A stretch of DNA of 64,000 nt, taken from Desmodus rotundus. Taxonomy: Eukaryota; Chordata; Mammalia; Chiroptera; Phyllostomidae. Of this stretch, positions 1 through 12,159 are shown piece by piece. Below the pieces are notes generated by a model. It had not been told where the DNA came from. It searched no databases and was given only the letters and a program-made list of their open reading frames with translations. Location of the stretch: positions 82,337,073 to 82,401,072 of the forward strand of contig NC_071388.1 in NCBI RefSeq assembly GCF_022682495.2, in the 5' to 3' direction. Numbering within the stretch: the first letter of the stretch is position 1; the number at the start of each line of letters is the position of its first letter. A program made the position numbers and the translations under genes.

Positions 1-624
1 TATTACATTACATTGTAATAATGTTCTTTTATATATATTTTATTTTTCTTGGGAGTATATTATTTTTTCTTTTCTAACTTCTTAAGTTAGAGGTAAAAGG
101 GATTAGTTCGTAGTCTTTCTCCTTTTCTAATATAAGACTAAGGTTTAAATGTTCTTAAAATATTGAAGTAGTTATATCCTAAAGTTTAGGAGTATAAAAT
201 TATTGTTTTTATTTATAAGTGTTTGAGCATTTTGAAATGAATTTTAAATTAAAAAATCTTACATATTATGCATGTGTATATTTATAATAGTTTTCTAATT
301 TTCAATTTATTTATTTTTATTTGATTTCAGTAAGAACAGAGGACATGCCCTGCAGTGTATTGGCTCCAAAATTTGTTGGGACTCTCTTGGTACCATTGTT
401 AAAAGTGTTAGGTTTGCTTGAGAATAAAAGAAAAGTATTTGCAACAGTTGGATACCAAGTTCTATATGTTTGATTTCACATAGTTAAGTTTTAGTTTTTA
501 TGTTTAAGTATATGATTTATTTCAAACTAATTTTCAATGTTCATTGTTTTCATATGGATATACGGTTGCTCCTAAAACTATTTCTTTTTTCCACTAAATT
601 TCTTTGAATACTTTCTCAAAATCA

Positions 625-657
<33 letters not shown>

Positions 658-670
658 GATATATGCCCTA
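1..670. other. AT-rich non-coding sequence
   Basis: I see no recognisable gene or repeat family here apart from the TA microsatellite at the right edge. The stretch is strongly AT-rich and stop codons are frequent in all frames. Confidence 0.6.
625..664. repeat. (TA)n microsatellite
   Basis: A run of TA dinucleotides followed by slightly interrupted units (acatatagatatat). Any reading frame through it encodes only Ile-Tyr repeats and is not a gene. Confidence 0.95.
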
Positions 671-970
671 TATTAGTTCTATTAATTTGTATTTCTATTC
701 TTTTACCAGCAATATACTCTCTTGAGTATAGTAACTTTATAGTAAGTCTTGAAATCAGGTGGGGTAAATCTCAAATTTATTTTCCTTTCATATTTTAAAA
801 ATAATATTTTGGCTGTGCTAGGTCCTTTTTTAAACAAATATTTTATAAACAGTTTATTAAGTTACTTCAAAATTGCAGGAATATTGAATGGGGTAGCTTT
901 GAATCTATCCATTAATTTGGGTAGATTTGAACTTCACAATTATAAGCTCTTATTTTTTTCAAAATTATTT

Positions 971-1181
971 TATCCTCACCCGAGGACATTTTTTTTCATT
1001 GCTTTTTTAGAGAGAGAAACATCAATTGGTTATCTCCTATAAACAACCAGACTGGAGATTATACATGCCTTGACCAGGTATTGGACCCACAATCTAGGTA
1101 TGTGCCCTGGCTGGGAATCGAACCCACAACAATTCAGTTACATGATGACGCTCCTACCAATTGAGCCACACCAGCCAGGGC
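971..1181 (-). mobile_element. Ves SINE (tRNA-derived, bat)
   Basis: The right end reads gagccacaccagccagggc, the reverse complement of the tRNA-like 5' head of the Ves SINE; the left end (tcctcacccgaggacat) is its tail. This long variant has two gaaccc-type segments and resembles the copy at 46517. It lies inside the old L1. A target duplication is not clear. Confidence 0.85.
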
Positions 1182-1454
1182 CACAATTTTAAACTTCTAA
1201 TTAATAAACATGGCATATATCTTCATTTGTGTAGTTTTTTAATTGTTCTAAATATTTTGGAGGAGCTTGTAGCCTAGAAACCTTGTATGTCTTTTTAAAA
1301 ATTTACTTATTTGTATTTATGTTTTTTGTTGTTTTTATGAGATTTCAAAAATTTTATTTTCTAAATGTTCCTAGTATACAAAAAAGTGATTTTTACTATG
1401 AACTTTATATTCCATGAACTAGGTAATTAATTTATTAATCCTTGTTTGTTTGTA

Positions 1455-1757
1455 GATGTATTAGGATTACTATATGATCTCACCTTTAACTGGAACACAA
1501 TCAACAAAAGAAAAAAGCAAACAAAATATAACCAGAGACATTGAAATTAAGAACATTGTAACAATAGCCACAGGGGAGTGGGGAGAGGGGGCTATAGGAG
1601 CTACTATAAAGGACACAAGGACAAAATCAAGGGGGAGGATGGAGGTGGGGAAGGGAGGTGGGACTGGCTGGGGTGGGGTGGAGGGAAGGGGAGAAAATGC
1701 AGACAATTGTAACTGAATAAAAATAAATTAATTAATAAAAAAATAATAAAAATAAAA
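1455..1757 (+). mobile_element. 5'-truncated LINE-1 3' end (3' UTR and A-rich tail)
   Basis: The segment starts with atgatctcacc, passes through the A-rich and then very G-rich purine tract typical of bat L1 3' UTRs (aagggggaggatgg, then gggaaggg), reaches acaattgtaactgaataaaa and ends in an A/T-rich tail. Both strands have open frames of about 80 codons here only because the purine tract lacks stops. It interrupts the old minus-strand L1. Confidence 0.8.
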
Positions 1758-2173
1758 ATGCCATTGATTAATGGAAAATTATTTTTTTCTTTTCTGAACT
1801 TCATCTTTTTATACATTTTTCTTGTCCTATTGTCATGACTGGCATTTCCAGTATAAAATGAAATACTTGTGCTGCGAGTGGAAACTCTTGCCTTACTTCC
1901 ACACATAGCGATACAAAGTCTGATATTCACTGTGGAGTATAATGCTAGCGATGGGTTTCCTTAGATGTATCTTACCTCTTTGAGAAAGTTGCTTGCTATT
2001 CTTAGGATACCGGAAATTTGTGTCACAAATGGATGTTAATTTTTCCAGTGCTTTCTGTATTTCCATCAATATGGTGATTTTCTCATTGTTTTATAAATGT
2101 TAAATTCACTTTATTTTGTTAATATGGTGGATCGCATTAGTTGCTTTTCTTCTTTTGAACCAACTTTGAATTC

Positions 2174-2650
2174 TGATCACTAACGCTACTAGTCACATGC
2201 ATGCTCCTTGTAGCAGTCACTCTGAGAATGCACCTCACAGATTTCCTACTGCAGGGATCGTAACTGATCACAAGTTTTAGTTACTGCCCTTTGAATCCAC
2301 TGTAATATTAATGCCAGCGCCATGTCTCCTACTGGCTGGTACTTGCCAATGACAAACTACAGAGGGATATTAAGACAGAACTGTTCCTGGGAGTCATGGG
2401 ACTCTCTGGTCTCTTAACAGTGGCTCAAACTCACCAACAGCTCTGGCGCACCTAACTTAGGCTACATAACAGTCCAGAATGCTTCCTCCAAGTCTCCCCA
2501 CCCCTTCTTCCGCATAAGGTGAGATGTGCACTATTCTTCTAGTCTTTGGTTACCTCTCTACTGTTTTTTCGTAGAGGTATTTCTCTAATAAAATATTTTC
2601 AAGTTTAATCCTCCCTTGGCATCTGCCTCTCAGAAGAGCAACACAAGACA
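2174..2650 (+). mobile_element. Solo LTR (endogenous retrovirus), unassigned family
   Basis: A non-L1 block of about 477 bp between L1 blocks that are close to contiguous. It begins TG and ends CA, and carries an AATAAA signal at 2587-2592 about 60 bp from its right end, as expected for U3-R-U5 on the plus strand. No coding sequence is present. The edges are set by where L1 similarity stops and resumes; a target duplication is not evident. Confidence 0.5.
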
Positions 2651-2859
2651 ATTGTTTATATATTGCTTGATGTATTTACTAATATTTTATTAAGGATTTT
2701 AAAATCTCTGTTTATGAAGGATATAGTTTCATAACTTCCTTGGTCTATAGCATGCTTGACTAATTTTAGCATAAATATAATGCTGGCATCATAAACGAGA
2801 AGTGGGCCCTGTTTCCTCCTTCTCTATTTTTACCTAAGCAAGGTTTAAGGAGGTATAAT

Positions 2860-3405
2860 ACACAAATAAAACCTGTATATATGTACAATGTGATGTACTG
2901 GTATACATATAAATGTATATTTTGTGAAAAGATTACTGTAATCAAGCTAATTAACATATCTATCAACTCACTGTTACAATTACTTTTAATAGTGAGAGCA
3001 CTTAACATCTACTTTCAGTAAATTTCATGTGCGAGATGGTATTATTAACTGCAGTCACTATGCTGTGTTAGATCTCCAAAACTTATCCGTGCTGCATAAC
3101 TGAAATGTATACCCTCTGAGCAATCAGCATCTCTCTCATTCTTCTGCCCCTGGCTACCACCAGCCTCTCTCTGCTTTGATGAGTTACGCTTCTTAAAATT
3201 CCATATATAAGTAAGATCACATCATATTTGTCTTTCTATGTCTAGTTTACTTCAATCAACATGATGTCTACCAGGCTCATACACTTTGTCACAAAGGGTT
3301 AATTTTTTCTTCTAATTTAAGGCTGAATTGTATTTCATTTTTTGTACACATATCACATTTTGTTTATCTATTCATCCTTCAGTATTTACTTTATTTCTGG
3401 ATTAC
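2860..3405 (-). mobile_element. LINE-1 3' end (3' UTR and end of ORF2)
   Basis: The stretch around gtacaatgtgatgtac, aattaacatatctatcaac and ctggctaccaccagcctctc matches the reverse complement of a mammalian L1 3' UTR, followed by the terminal ORF2 region (ttccatatataagtaagatc). It is degenerate, 5' truncated and apparently inserted into the older L1. Confidence 0.65.
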
Positions 3406-3967
3406 ATTGTTCAACTTAGGTATTGAAGTTTTCTATCATTATGTATTGCTATCTATTTCTCTCCAGTTCTGTGAATATTTCCTTTATATATTTTGGTTTT
3501 TTGATGTTGGGTATTTACATATAAAATGATATATTCTCCCTTTATCATCATGTAAAGATCTTGTTTTGGGGATGGCTTTTTATTTAAAGTCTTTCATCTC
3601 AAATAGCCAACCTGCCTCTCTTTGGGTATCCATTTGCATGGGCTACCTTTTCCATCCCCTTGTTTTCAGCCCATGTGCTGTCCTTAAATCTGAAGTGGAT
3701 CTCCTGAGACAGCATATTGTTAGATCTTGTTTTCTAATCTATCAGCCACTGTGTACCTTTTGACTGGACAATTTAGCCCATTAATAAAAGAGTAATTATT
3801 GATAAAGCGGGTCTGACTATTGGTGTTTTGTTAATTATTTCATGACTTATTTCTTCCTTCCTCTCTTGATGTCTTTTGTGGTTCACAATTGTTGTAGTAC
3901 TATGCTTTGATTACTTTATCTTTTCTATATCTACTATAGATTTTTTCTTCGTGGTTACCATGAGGGT

Positions 3968-5017
3968 TGTTACAGAACAGACCTGGGGGGGGTGATATAC
4001 TATTACCGAATGGACCCACCCTTGTGCTCCAGGGACCCCTCGTACTAGGTTCACCTTGACCGCCACCAGGGAAAGATGTCTCTCAAATGCCAGAGATTGG
4101 TGGAAAGGAAAGGGATTATTTATTTAAAAAGTTATACAGACGTAGAATAATGACGATGTAGTCATTAAAAATACTAAAGTCATTTAGAATATCCACAAAA
4201 CTCACAGTCCTTCCTTCTCCCCTTTGCCCAGTCCGGGGTACCATATCTCAGGAAAAGAAGTAGAAGTCCATGGTTCAGACAGCTCCTCGGTTCTGGCACC
4301 ATCTGATGTGTTGCCACCACGATCTCCAGTTAATCCAAAACCATGTGGCACCTTCTTATGGCCCACCAGCAAGAGTCCTTTCTCCCCTTTTCTTCTAGTC
4401 AAAGACTCTCCTGCTTCATAAGCCATGTGGCAAAAAAGAGCAGCCCAAAGCTGTACGGTCCCAACTTTCACCAAAGCCGTGTGGTCCCAACCATCCCAGC
4501 ATGGCTGACGTGCCTGGGTTTAAATCCTAGCGCCAATCTTCCTCTGCAGCCCCATTTCCGACTCCTCCCACAATCAGTTCCACCTGCCAGCATTCCTGTA
4601 TTCTTCCAGCTTTACTGGGCTGCCATAGTATGTCTGGGCAAGCATGGCCCCATGGCGTGGAGCCAATCACCTGCAAGCTCTCACTGCAGGAGCTTTAACC
4701 AGAGGGAGTTGCCTCCCAGCTACATCATGGGTTGAAGTCATTCCCATCCCCCTGGCTCAAAGCACAGCCACAGCTATTGAACATATCCATGAAACCAGTT
4801 AAAGGTTAGAGATATGTTAACAGACCATGCCAGAGGTTAGCTGTTGCTATGCAAAACAGCTCTCTGTGGCCCTGCTCCATGTGTCCCATCCCCCAGCTCA
4901 GACTTGTGGGGGTGAACACATCCTATACATATTTTTCTAATATTTCCTGGACACCCTGAGTCCTGGACCTCATTAAAAATTCCTATTTGGGCCCCCCCCC
5001 GGCTGTACCCTGTTACA
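3968..5017 (-). mobile_element. Solo LTR (ERV), about 1.05 kb
   Basis: L1 sequence stops at ...accatgagggt and resumes at agattacataaaac, so the 1,050 bp between is an insertion. It starts TGTTACAG and ends CTGTTACA, giving imperfect terminal inverted repeats and TG/CA ends. On the minus strand an AATAAA lies at 4119-4124, followed by about 150 bp of R/U5, so I place the LTR on the minus strand. No gag, pol or env is attached, so it is a solo LTR. The flanking duplication is weak (agggt versus agatt). Its U5 end resembles that of the LTR at 54287-54998. Open frames of 90-130 codons inside it have no recognisable product. Confidence 0.65.
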
Positions 5018-5591
5018 AGATTACATAAAACATCTTATAACAGTTTATTATGAGCTTATAATAAATTCAATTGCATTAAAAAACTCTACACTTTTACTGC
5101 TCCCTCCCATACTTTGTTATTGATGTCACAGATTACATCTTTCTATATTATGTATTAATTAGCAAATTATTATAGTAATAATTATTTTTATACTTTAGTG
5201 TCTTTACTTTTAAACTAGAATTAATAGTGATTTACATACCACCATTGTAGTATTCTGGATGTAACTATTTACTTACCTTGATTAGTGAATTTGTACTTTT
5301 GTATGTTTTTGTGTTACTAATTTGCATCTTTTCATTTCAATTTTAAGAAATGCCTTTCACATCTCATCTGTCATATTGTGTTTTTATTGCTTCATTTTGA
5401 CCTTATTTAAAATTACTTGAAATAAAATTATTATACTTACTACTAATTTTTACAGAAATATAACTTATGTTTACCAAATTATTAAGCAATTTCCTCATTT
5501 TCCTATTGAATTTCAATTTAATATTTTTTCTGTGCTATATTGTAGTAGTTTTTTCAGCATGTGATTCTGAGTTTTTAAATCGCTCAGTTTT

Positions 5592-6007
5592 ATTTTAAGT
5601 ATATTTTATTTATTGTGCTATTACAGTTGTCCATTTTTTTTCTCCTCCTTATCCCCCTCCACCCTGTGCCCTCCCTCCCTCCCACACGCCCTACCCCCTT
5701 TGTTCATGTCCATGGGTTCTACATAGAAGTTCTTTGGCTTCTCTGTTTCCTATACTATTCTTAACCTCCCCCTGTCTATTTTATACCTACCAATTATGCT
5801 TCTTATTCCCTGTACCTTTTCCCTGATTCTCCCCTTTCCCCCTTCCCACTGGTAACCCTCCATGTGATCTCCATTTCTGTGACTCTGGTCCTGTTCTAGT
5901 TGTTTGCTTAGCTTTTGTTTTTGTTTTTTAGGTTCAGTTGTTGATAGTTGTGAGTTTGTTGTCATTTTACTGTTCATAGTTTTGATATTTTTCTTAGATA
6001 AGTATCT
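5592..6007 (-). mobile_element. 5'-truncated half-L1 3' tail with 16-bp target duplication
   Basis: On the minus strand this copy runs from just after the ORF1 stop, through a purine-rich tail (ggagggggataagg), to acaactgtaatagcacaataaataaaa. It is flanked by taaatcgctcagtttt (5576-5591) and taaatctctcagtttt (6008-6023), a 16-bp duplication with one mismatch. The same tail follows ORF1 directly in the copy at 35198-37385. A frame of about 75 codons (5750-5977, minus) covers the start of the tail; I do not recognise a product. Confidence 0.8.
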
Positions 6008-6139
6008 TAAATCTCTCAGTTTTTGATGAAAGTACTTTTATTTCACCCTAATTCCAGAATAATATTTTAAATGAATATTTATATGTTGAAATTATTTTCT
6101 CTGACCTTTTGAAAATACCTCCTGTGGTTCCTGTTGAAA

Positions 6140-9100
6140 CATGCTTTTTCCTGCCTAATTTAAAAAATTTTTAGTTGTTTTTTTCTCATTCATTGATAAA
6201 AATTATCTTTTTGTATTTGAAATTATGTAATCAAAGAATCCATTCTTTGGATGTTTACTTAATGTTTTTAATTTTTATTTTAAGCTTAATTTTGCTTATT
6301 TACCTCATATGCATTTTCTAGTAAATTAATTATTTTTAGGTTGAGTTTAACCTGTAAATTTCTTAATCAATTTTTAGATTTCTTTCACTTATGGAATGTC
6401 ACTTTTTTACTTTCTATTTATACTTTTTATAGTGTCTTGTTATATTTTTTGTCTTGCTCTGTTGAGGCTAATCATTTTAAATAATTATGTTACAATATCT
6501 TTTAGATTGTTCTATTATTTTAATTTCTTAGGGTTTGTTATCCTCTAATTTATTATTTCTACTACATAGTTCCGCTTTATGTATTCTTATAATTAGCTTA
6601 TTTACAATGGAAATATTTATAAAAAATTATTTTCCCATGGGAATTCTGTGCTTCCTAATTATGGGAACAACATATGTAATAGGCTGGGACTAAATACTTT
6701 TACATTAATTCAGTGGATTGTGTTTCCTACAATATATGTATAATATTAAGGCAGGTTTCTAAAATCTGTGGGCAGTGCCCATGTGTGTGTTTTCTTATTG
6801 GAGAAGCTTTATTTCCACATGGTGCGTAAGGCAAAAACAAACAAACAAATAAAAAACAGTGTTCTTTCTGTCTTCAAAAGCCAGTGTGTATTTTCCCTCT
6901 ATTTCTCTGAGTGTGCATCTCCTAGAAGGGGTGGCGTTATATAATGTTTTGAGTTTTCTTTTGTCATGAGACAACAGCTTAACATCCTGTCTTATTGTGT
7001 GCGTAAAATGCAAAATCTTTAATCTACATATTTTTGGATAAATGTGCTTATACTCACATATCAACCAACTCATAATTGCTGTATCTCATAAACGTTTAGT
7101 GTGCTCTGCTTTTCTGCTTTAGATTGAAATTTTACTCTCGTAATCCTACTTGGTATTTTAGCAGTCCTATCAATTATACATAATTTTAATGTATTCTTAG
7201 TACAGGAGTTCCATGTTAACTCAGCTGGTATTGTTCTGAAATTGAAAGTCTCAATATGCACTTGAAATTTAAATTTTAACCACAATATAGAATCCATTTG
7301 TATCTACCAGGTTTTTCTTCCTCCTGTTTGTGACTAAAATGTACTTTTCCACTCTGTTAGAGCATAAGCCCTCTTTGTGTTCTCCTAACGCCATGCCTTT
7401 CTCATTCTCTATTGATTGCTTCTTTTCTGGCTTCAAGTTAATGTAGTTCTCCTATACCTAAAAGAAAATAAATCTTTTAACTGACCCATTTGTCTCTTTC
7501 ATTTTTTTCTTCAATTTATGCATAATTCTTTCTCCTTCGAATCCTTGTTATCCCTTACTGTAATCTCCAAGAATATCCGTCAGTGCCTTGTTTGTTGAGA
7601 CTAAGTGCTAATTACACAGATTTACTTCATACATGCATACACCACACAGATTTTATTGATATATATTCATGCTATTTTCTTGTTTGCTGTTTGTTTTTTC
7701 CATGTTTGTCTCTCTCAGTTACAAGTTCCATTCTCTTGTAGAAAAGACCTGTGCTTCTCTTTATTTCCTATGAATTCTAGATTAAGCAGGAAAGTGCTAG
7801 ATAATTGAAAATATTTTTAACACATAAATCAATCTGTTTAAATGACTTACTGTTTGATTGTTGGGAAGACGTAAATTCTTAAATGACACTTTGCTAGCTT
7901 AAATGACTTTAGAGCTTAACACAATGAATTTGGTATAATTTAAAGGTTGGTTTGAAGACTGGGAGATCCTGAAAGGTAATATATCTACATTGTCTATTAG
8001 CATCATTAGCGGATGGTCCCAAACTACCATTACTTTGATTAGTTGCAATGAGGTCCACTTAAATCAATATATTTGAGTTTATTTTAGGATATAAATATGC
8101 ATGTATATAAATTATAATTTGTATTTGATAATATATTCAAATATACATATAAATTTATATTTCAAGCTTGACAACACTCTACAACACCAAATTAGCTTTC
8201 TGTACAATATATTTCTCTCCTAAGAATGAAGTAATTAAAATTCCTCCAGTCTACACTTCTGGCATAACTCATCCAATTTGTTATGAAAACTAGATTAAAT
8301 GAAAAATAGAACTATGTTGCAGAAGGGTGAGAGGCATTTACTATATATGATCAGTTAATTTCCCCCACCTTATATGTTTATATGTATATATTTTATCTAT
8401 TTAATATCAAAACCATGGTCTCTTTTAGAACTATTTAGTAGATTAAACCCACATATTTCTGTCTTATCAAAAGAACTTTATTATGTACTATCACATTAGA
8501 ATATCTAGGATGTTTCCAAAGGAAGCAACTTTTATTATTATTTTTATTTGTTTATTTTGCTATTTCAAGATCCCTGTGTGCCTTTACCATTCTCTGCTTA
8601 CTGTCAGCAGTACAGTCATTCCATTTCAAAGTAACTGAACAGATGCTTGCCACTCGAAACAACAGGAATCAGAGGAAGAGTAATTAGGAAGTACAGAGGT
8701 AGAAAGGGTTCCACCCAGTTAATTGGTTTCCCTGCATGTGTATTTGTAAGACACATAGATGAATTTACTTCTATTTGTCTTCCCAATAGAAAGTAAGAAT
8801 GAGAAAAAATACAATAAAAAGAAAATAAAAGGATTTCAGTTTTATTCATGAGTCTCAGTCTTATTGTTTCTGGAATGTCAAACAAACTTGAAAGACATAA
8901 ATACAATATGAACAATACACACTCCTATATTTTAACACCTGTCTCCCATGGGTGGGCTATGGCATTTTCATGCTTATGTGTCAGTGCAATATGTTGCATT
9001 TTGAGCTACTATCTGGAACGGAACTATGTACATTTTGAATTGGCTATAGCATGCCTGCTTTGAGGCTTCATGTGCATTTTTTTCCAGTTAGACTCATTTC

Positions 9101-9364
9101 ACTGTGCATGCTTTCTGAATTATGAGTGTCACTGCACTATTGTTTAAATGTGACTATGGTACTAAAGGAAAGGATCTAGGTTAACATAGACATAATAAAG
9201 AAGATACAGCTTTTAGTATACCCTCTTTGGGGGAATGTGGATAACTGCCATCGTTTATTGTTTAGAAGTTGCTGATAAAAGTAGTGAAAGGTGATGACAA
9301 CAAAGCACTGTACTGCTGATTAATAGCACACAGGGCATCACACCTCAAATGATTTGAGAATATA
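6140..9364. other. AT-rich unique sequence
   Basis: About 3.2 kb in which I recognise no gene, RNA gene or assignable repeat. Open frames up to 99 codons exist (for example minus strand 8616-8915), but none shows a family motif. Confidence 0.5.
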
Positions 9365-11627
9365 ATCTAAAATATGGGGAGCTTTATAAGTTCTTTATAA
9401 ATTTTTCATATTAACACCTTATCAGATGTATCAGAGAATGTTCTCCTATTCTGTGGGTTGTCTTTTTATTTCGCTGATGTTTTCCTTTGCTGTGCAAAAA
9501 CATTTCGGTTTGATGTTGTACCATTTGTTTATTTTTTCTTTAGTTTCCCTCACCAGGGGAGATATATCCGATAAAATATTGCTACGAGCAATGTCCAAGA
9601 TTTTGCTGCTTATGTTTTCCTCTACAATATTTATGATATTGGGTCTAACATCCAACTCTTTGATCCATTTTTAATTTATTCCTGTGTGTGGTGTAGAAAG
9701 GTGGTCTGGTTTCATTTTTCTTCACATATCTGTCCAATTTTTCCAACACCATTTATTGAATAAACTACCTTTATCCCATTGTATGTGCTTGCTTCCTCTG
9801 TCAAATATTAATTGACTATAAAGATGTGGGTTTATTTCTGGAATCTCTATTCTGTTCCATTGATCTATGTATCTGTTTGTATGCCAGTACCATGCTGTTT
9901 TCATTACTATGTCCCTATTATAGTTTGTTACTATGTAGCGTGATTCTTCCAACTTTGTTCTTCTTTCTCAGGATAGCTGTAGTTATGTGGGGCTTTTTGT
10001 GGTTCTATATTAACTTTTGGAATATTGTTCTAGTTCTGTGAAATGCATCATTGGAATATTGATAAGAATTGCATTGAATCTATAGATTGCTTTGGGTAGT
10101 ATGGACATTTTAATGATGTTAATTCTTCCTATTTATGAACATGGTGTGTGCTTCCACTTATTTGTATCTTCTTCAACTTCTGTCTCCAGTGTCTTATAAA
10201 TTTCTGAGTACAGGTCTTTCACATCCATGGTTAGGTTATTTCTAGGTATTTTATTCTTTTTGAAGCAATTTTGAATGGGACGGTTTTCTTAATTTCCCTT
10301 TCTGTTAGTTTGTTATTGTCATATAAAAATGCAACTGATTTCTGGATATTTATCTTATATCCTGCATCTTTGATACACTCATTTATCAGTCCTAGTAGTT
10401 TCTTGGTGGAATCTTTAGGGTTCTCTATGTACAGAGTCATGTCATTTGCAAATAATGACAGTTTTACTTCTCCTTTCCAACTTGGATGCCTTTTATTTCT
10501 TTTTCTTCTCTGATTGCTGTTGCTAGGACTTCCAGTAGTATGTTGAATAATAAAGGTGAAAGCAGACATCCCTGTTTTGTTCCTGATCTTAAGGGGAAAC
10601 CTTGTTGTTTTTGCCCATTGAGTTTGATGCTTGCAGTGGGTTTGTCATATATGGCCTTTATTATGTTTAGGTATGTTCCCTCTATTCCTACTTTGTTCAT
10701 AGTTTTTATCATAAATGTGTGCTAGATTTTATAAAATGCTTTTTCTGCATCTCTTGATATGATCATGTGGTTTTTATTCTTCATTTTACCAAAAAAAGTA
10801 AACAACCTAGATTAAAAATGGGCAAAGGGCCAGAATAGACACTTCTCCAAAGACGACAGCAGATGGCCAATAGACATGAGAAGATGTTCAACATCTCTAA
10901 TCATTAGAGAAATGCAAATTAAAAAACACATTGAGATACCACATCACACCTGTCAGAATGGCCATCATTAATCAATAAGTGCTGGCAAGGATGTGGAGAA
11001 AGGGGAACCCTTTTGCACTGTTGGTGGGAATGCAGATTGGTGCAGCCACTGTGGAAAGCAGTATGGAGGTACCTCAAAAAATTAAAAATGGATCTGCCTT
11101 TTGACTCAGCAGTCCCACTTCTGGGAATATATACATAAGAACCCAAAACATTAATTCCAAAGAACATATGCACCCTTATGTTCAGTGCAGTGTTATTTAT
11201 AATCACCAAGGTATGGAAGCTGCCTAAGTGTCCATCAGTGGATAAAACAGTTATGGGGCATTTACACAATGGAATACTTTTCAGATGTATAAAAGAAGAT
11301 TTTATCCTTTGAGACAGCATGGATGACCTGGAGAGCATTATGTTAAGTGAAATAAGCCAGTCAGAGAGAAACAAATACCATGCAATTTCACTGATATGGG
11401 GAATCCAATGAATAAACTGAACTACAAGCAAAATAGAGACAGACTCACAATAGAGAGCAGACTGACACCTATGGGGGCAAGATTAGGGGTGGAGGGATTG
11501 AGCAAACAGGAGAAAGAACTCATGGACATGGACAACAGTGTGGTGATTGTTGGGAGGAGGGATGGTATTAGGGGGCTAAATGGTAATAGAAAAAATACAA
11601 AAATAAAAGACTGAGAAAATAAATGAC
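9365..11627 (+). mobile_element. LINE-1 with 5' inversion (twin-priming product)
   Basis: The right part (about 10795-11627, plus) is the end of ORF2 and the 3' UTR, ending in a short A-rich tail. The left part (about 9365-10790) is ORF2 in the opposite orientation and covers the reverse transcriptase and following domain. On the minus strand 10230-10712 encodes recognisable RT segments ([28 protein letters not shown]). The catalytic F/YADD motif reads FAND, so one catalytic aspartate is lost, and stops are present. The left end of the inverted block (IYKELIKL) joins in L1 order to the start of the plus block (KNGQ, HFSK-type region). The flanks tgagaatataatct and tgagaaaataaatg may be a decayed target duplication. 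Confidence 0.8.
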
Positions 11628-11639
11628 ATATGGAGAGGT

Positions 11640-11946
11640 AAAATGTGAACTATTTTGCCTCTCCTCTTCCATAATTTCTTTAGATTTTGTGCTGCTCAAG
11701 ATACAAAAGTATATAATTGTATTTAAGTGATAGATTTCAGAGACAGACTAGGTAAGGATGGATCAGTGTTTCAGGATTACACAAAATTATTTTGATCCTT
11801 CATATACTCTGTGATCTTTAGAAAGTTAGATGAAGTTGTTAAGCTTCAGTTTCACCTATATGAGGAAAATAACAAACACAACTTTCAGGTTACTATGAAG
11901 TTATATTTGTATAGTATTTGGTGAACTGAATTTCAACACAATTGTC
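11640..11946. other. Unique sequence
   Basis: I recognise no gene or repeat in this short interval between the inverted L1 and the MIR element. Confidence 0.5.
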
Positions 11947-11947
11947 A

Positions 11948-12155
11948 CCTATATTTATGTAGTGCTTACAAAATCCCTCATACTAAGTGCACTACATCAT
12001 TTATCCTCATAACACCATGTGGAAAGTACTATTATAATCCCTATGTCACAGAAAAAGATAGAGAGACACAAAGAAATGGAAAGATTTGGCCAAGGTCACA
12101 CTGGTAATGGGGCAGCCAGGATTTGTCCCAGGCAGTCTGGTTTATATTCATTTTG
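11948..12155 (-). mobile_element. MIR SINE relic
   Basis: The order tgtagtgcttacaaaat, tatcctcataacacc, attataatccc, ggccaaggtcacactgg and caggcagtctgg follows the reverse complement of the mammalian MIR consensus from its 3' side to the tRNA-like head. It is an ancient element with many substitutions. Confidence 0.85.
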
Positions 12156-12159
12156 TTAT

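Larger units (their letters stand above)
674..6140 (-). mobile_element. Old LINE-1 (L1M-type) fragment, interrupted by at least six insertions
   Basis: Scattered blocks read as the reverse complement of a mammalian L1: reverse-transcriptase coding sequence at about 674-971, 1183-1455, 1756-2173 and 2651-2860, then more 5' L1 sequence at about 3410-3967 and 5018-5370, with weaker similarity to about 6140. Order and orientation are consistent with one minus-strand copy whose 3' side lies to the left. All blocks carry many stops and indels, so it is long dead. Between the blocks sit a Ves SINE, a young L1 3' end, two LTRs, an L1 3' end and a half-L1 fragment. The outer boundaries are approximate; 5370-5590 and the part right of 6000 are the least certain. 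Confidence 0.7.

Noticed and set aside
320..430. ttgatttcag followed by a slightly GC-richer stretch, resembling a splice acceptor and exon
   Set aside because: No sustained open frame, no donor partner and no recognisable protein.
4343..4735. 130-codon plus-strand frame and a 90-codon minus frame
   Set aside because: Both lie in a solo LTR and show no known motif.
10919..11431. 170-codon minus-strand open frame, the longest in the window
   Set aside because: It is antisense to the ORF2 end and 3' UTR of the plus-strand L1 segment; no protein family fits.
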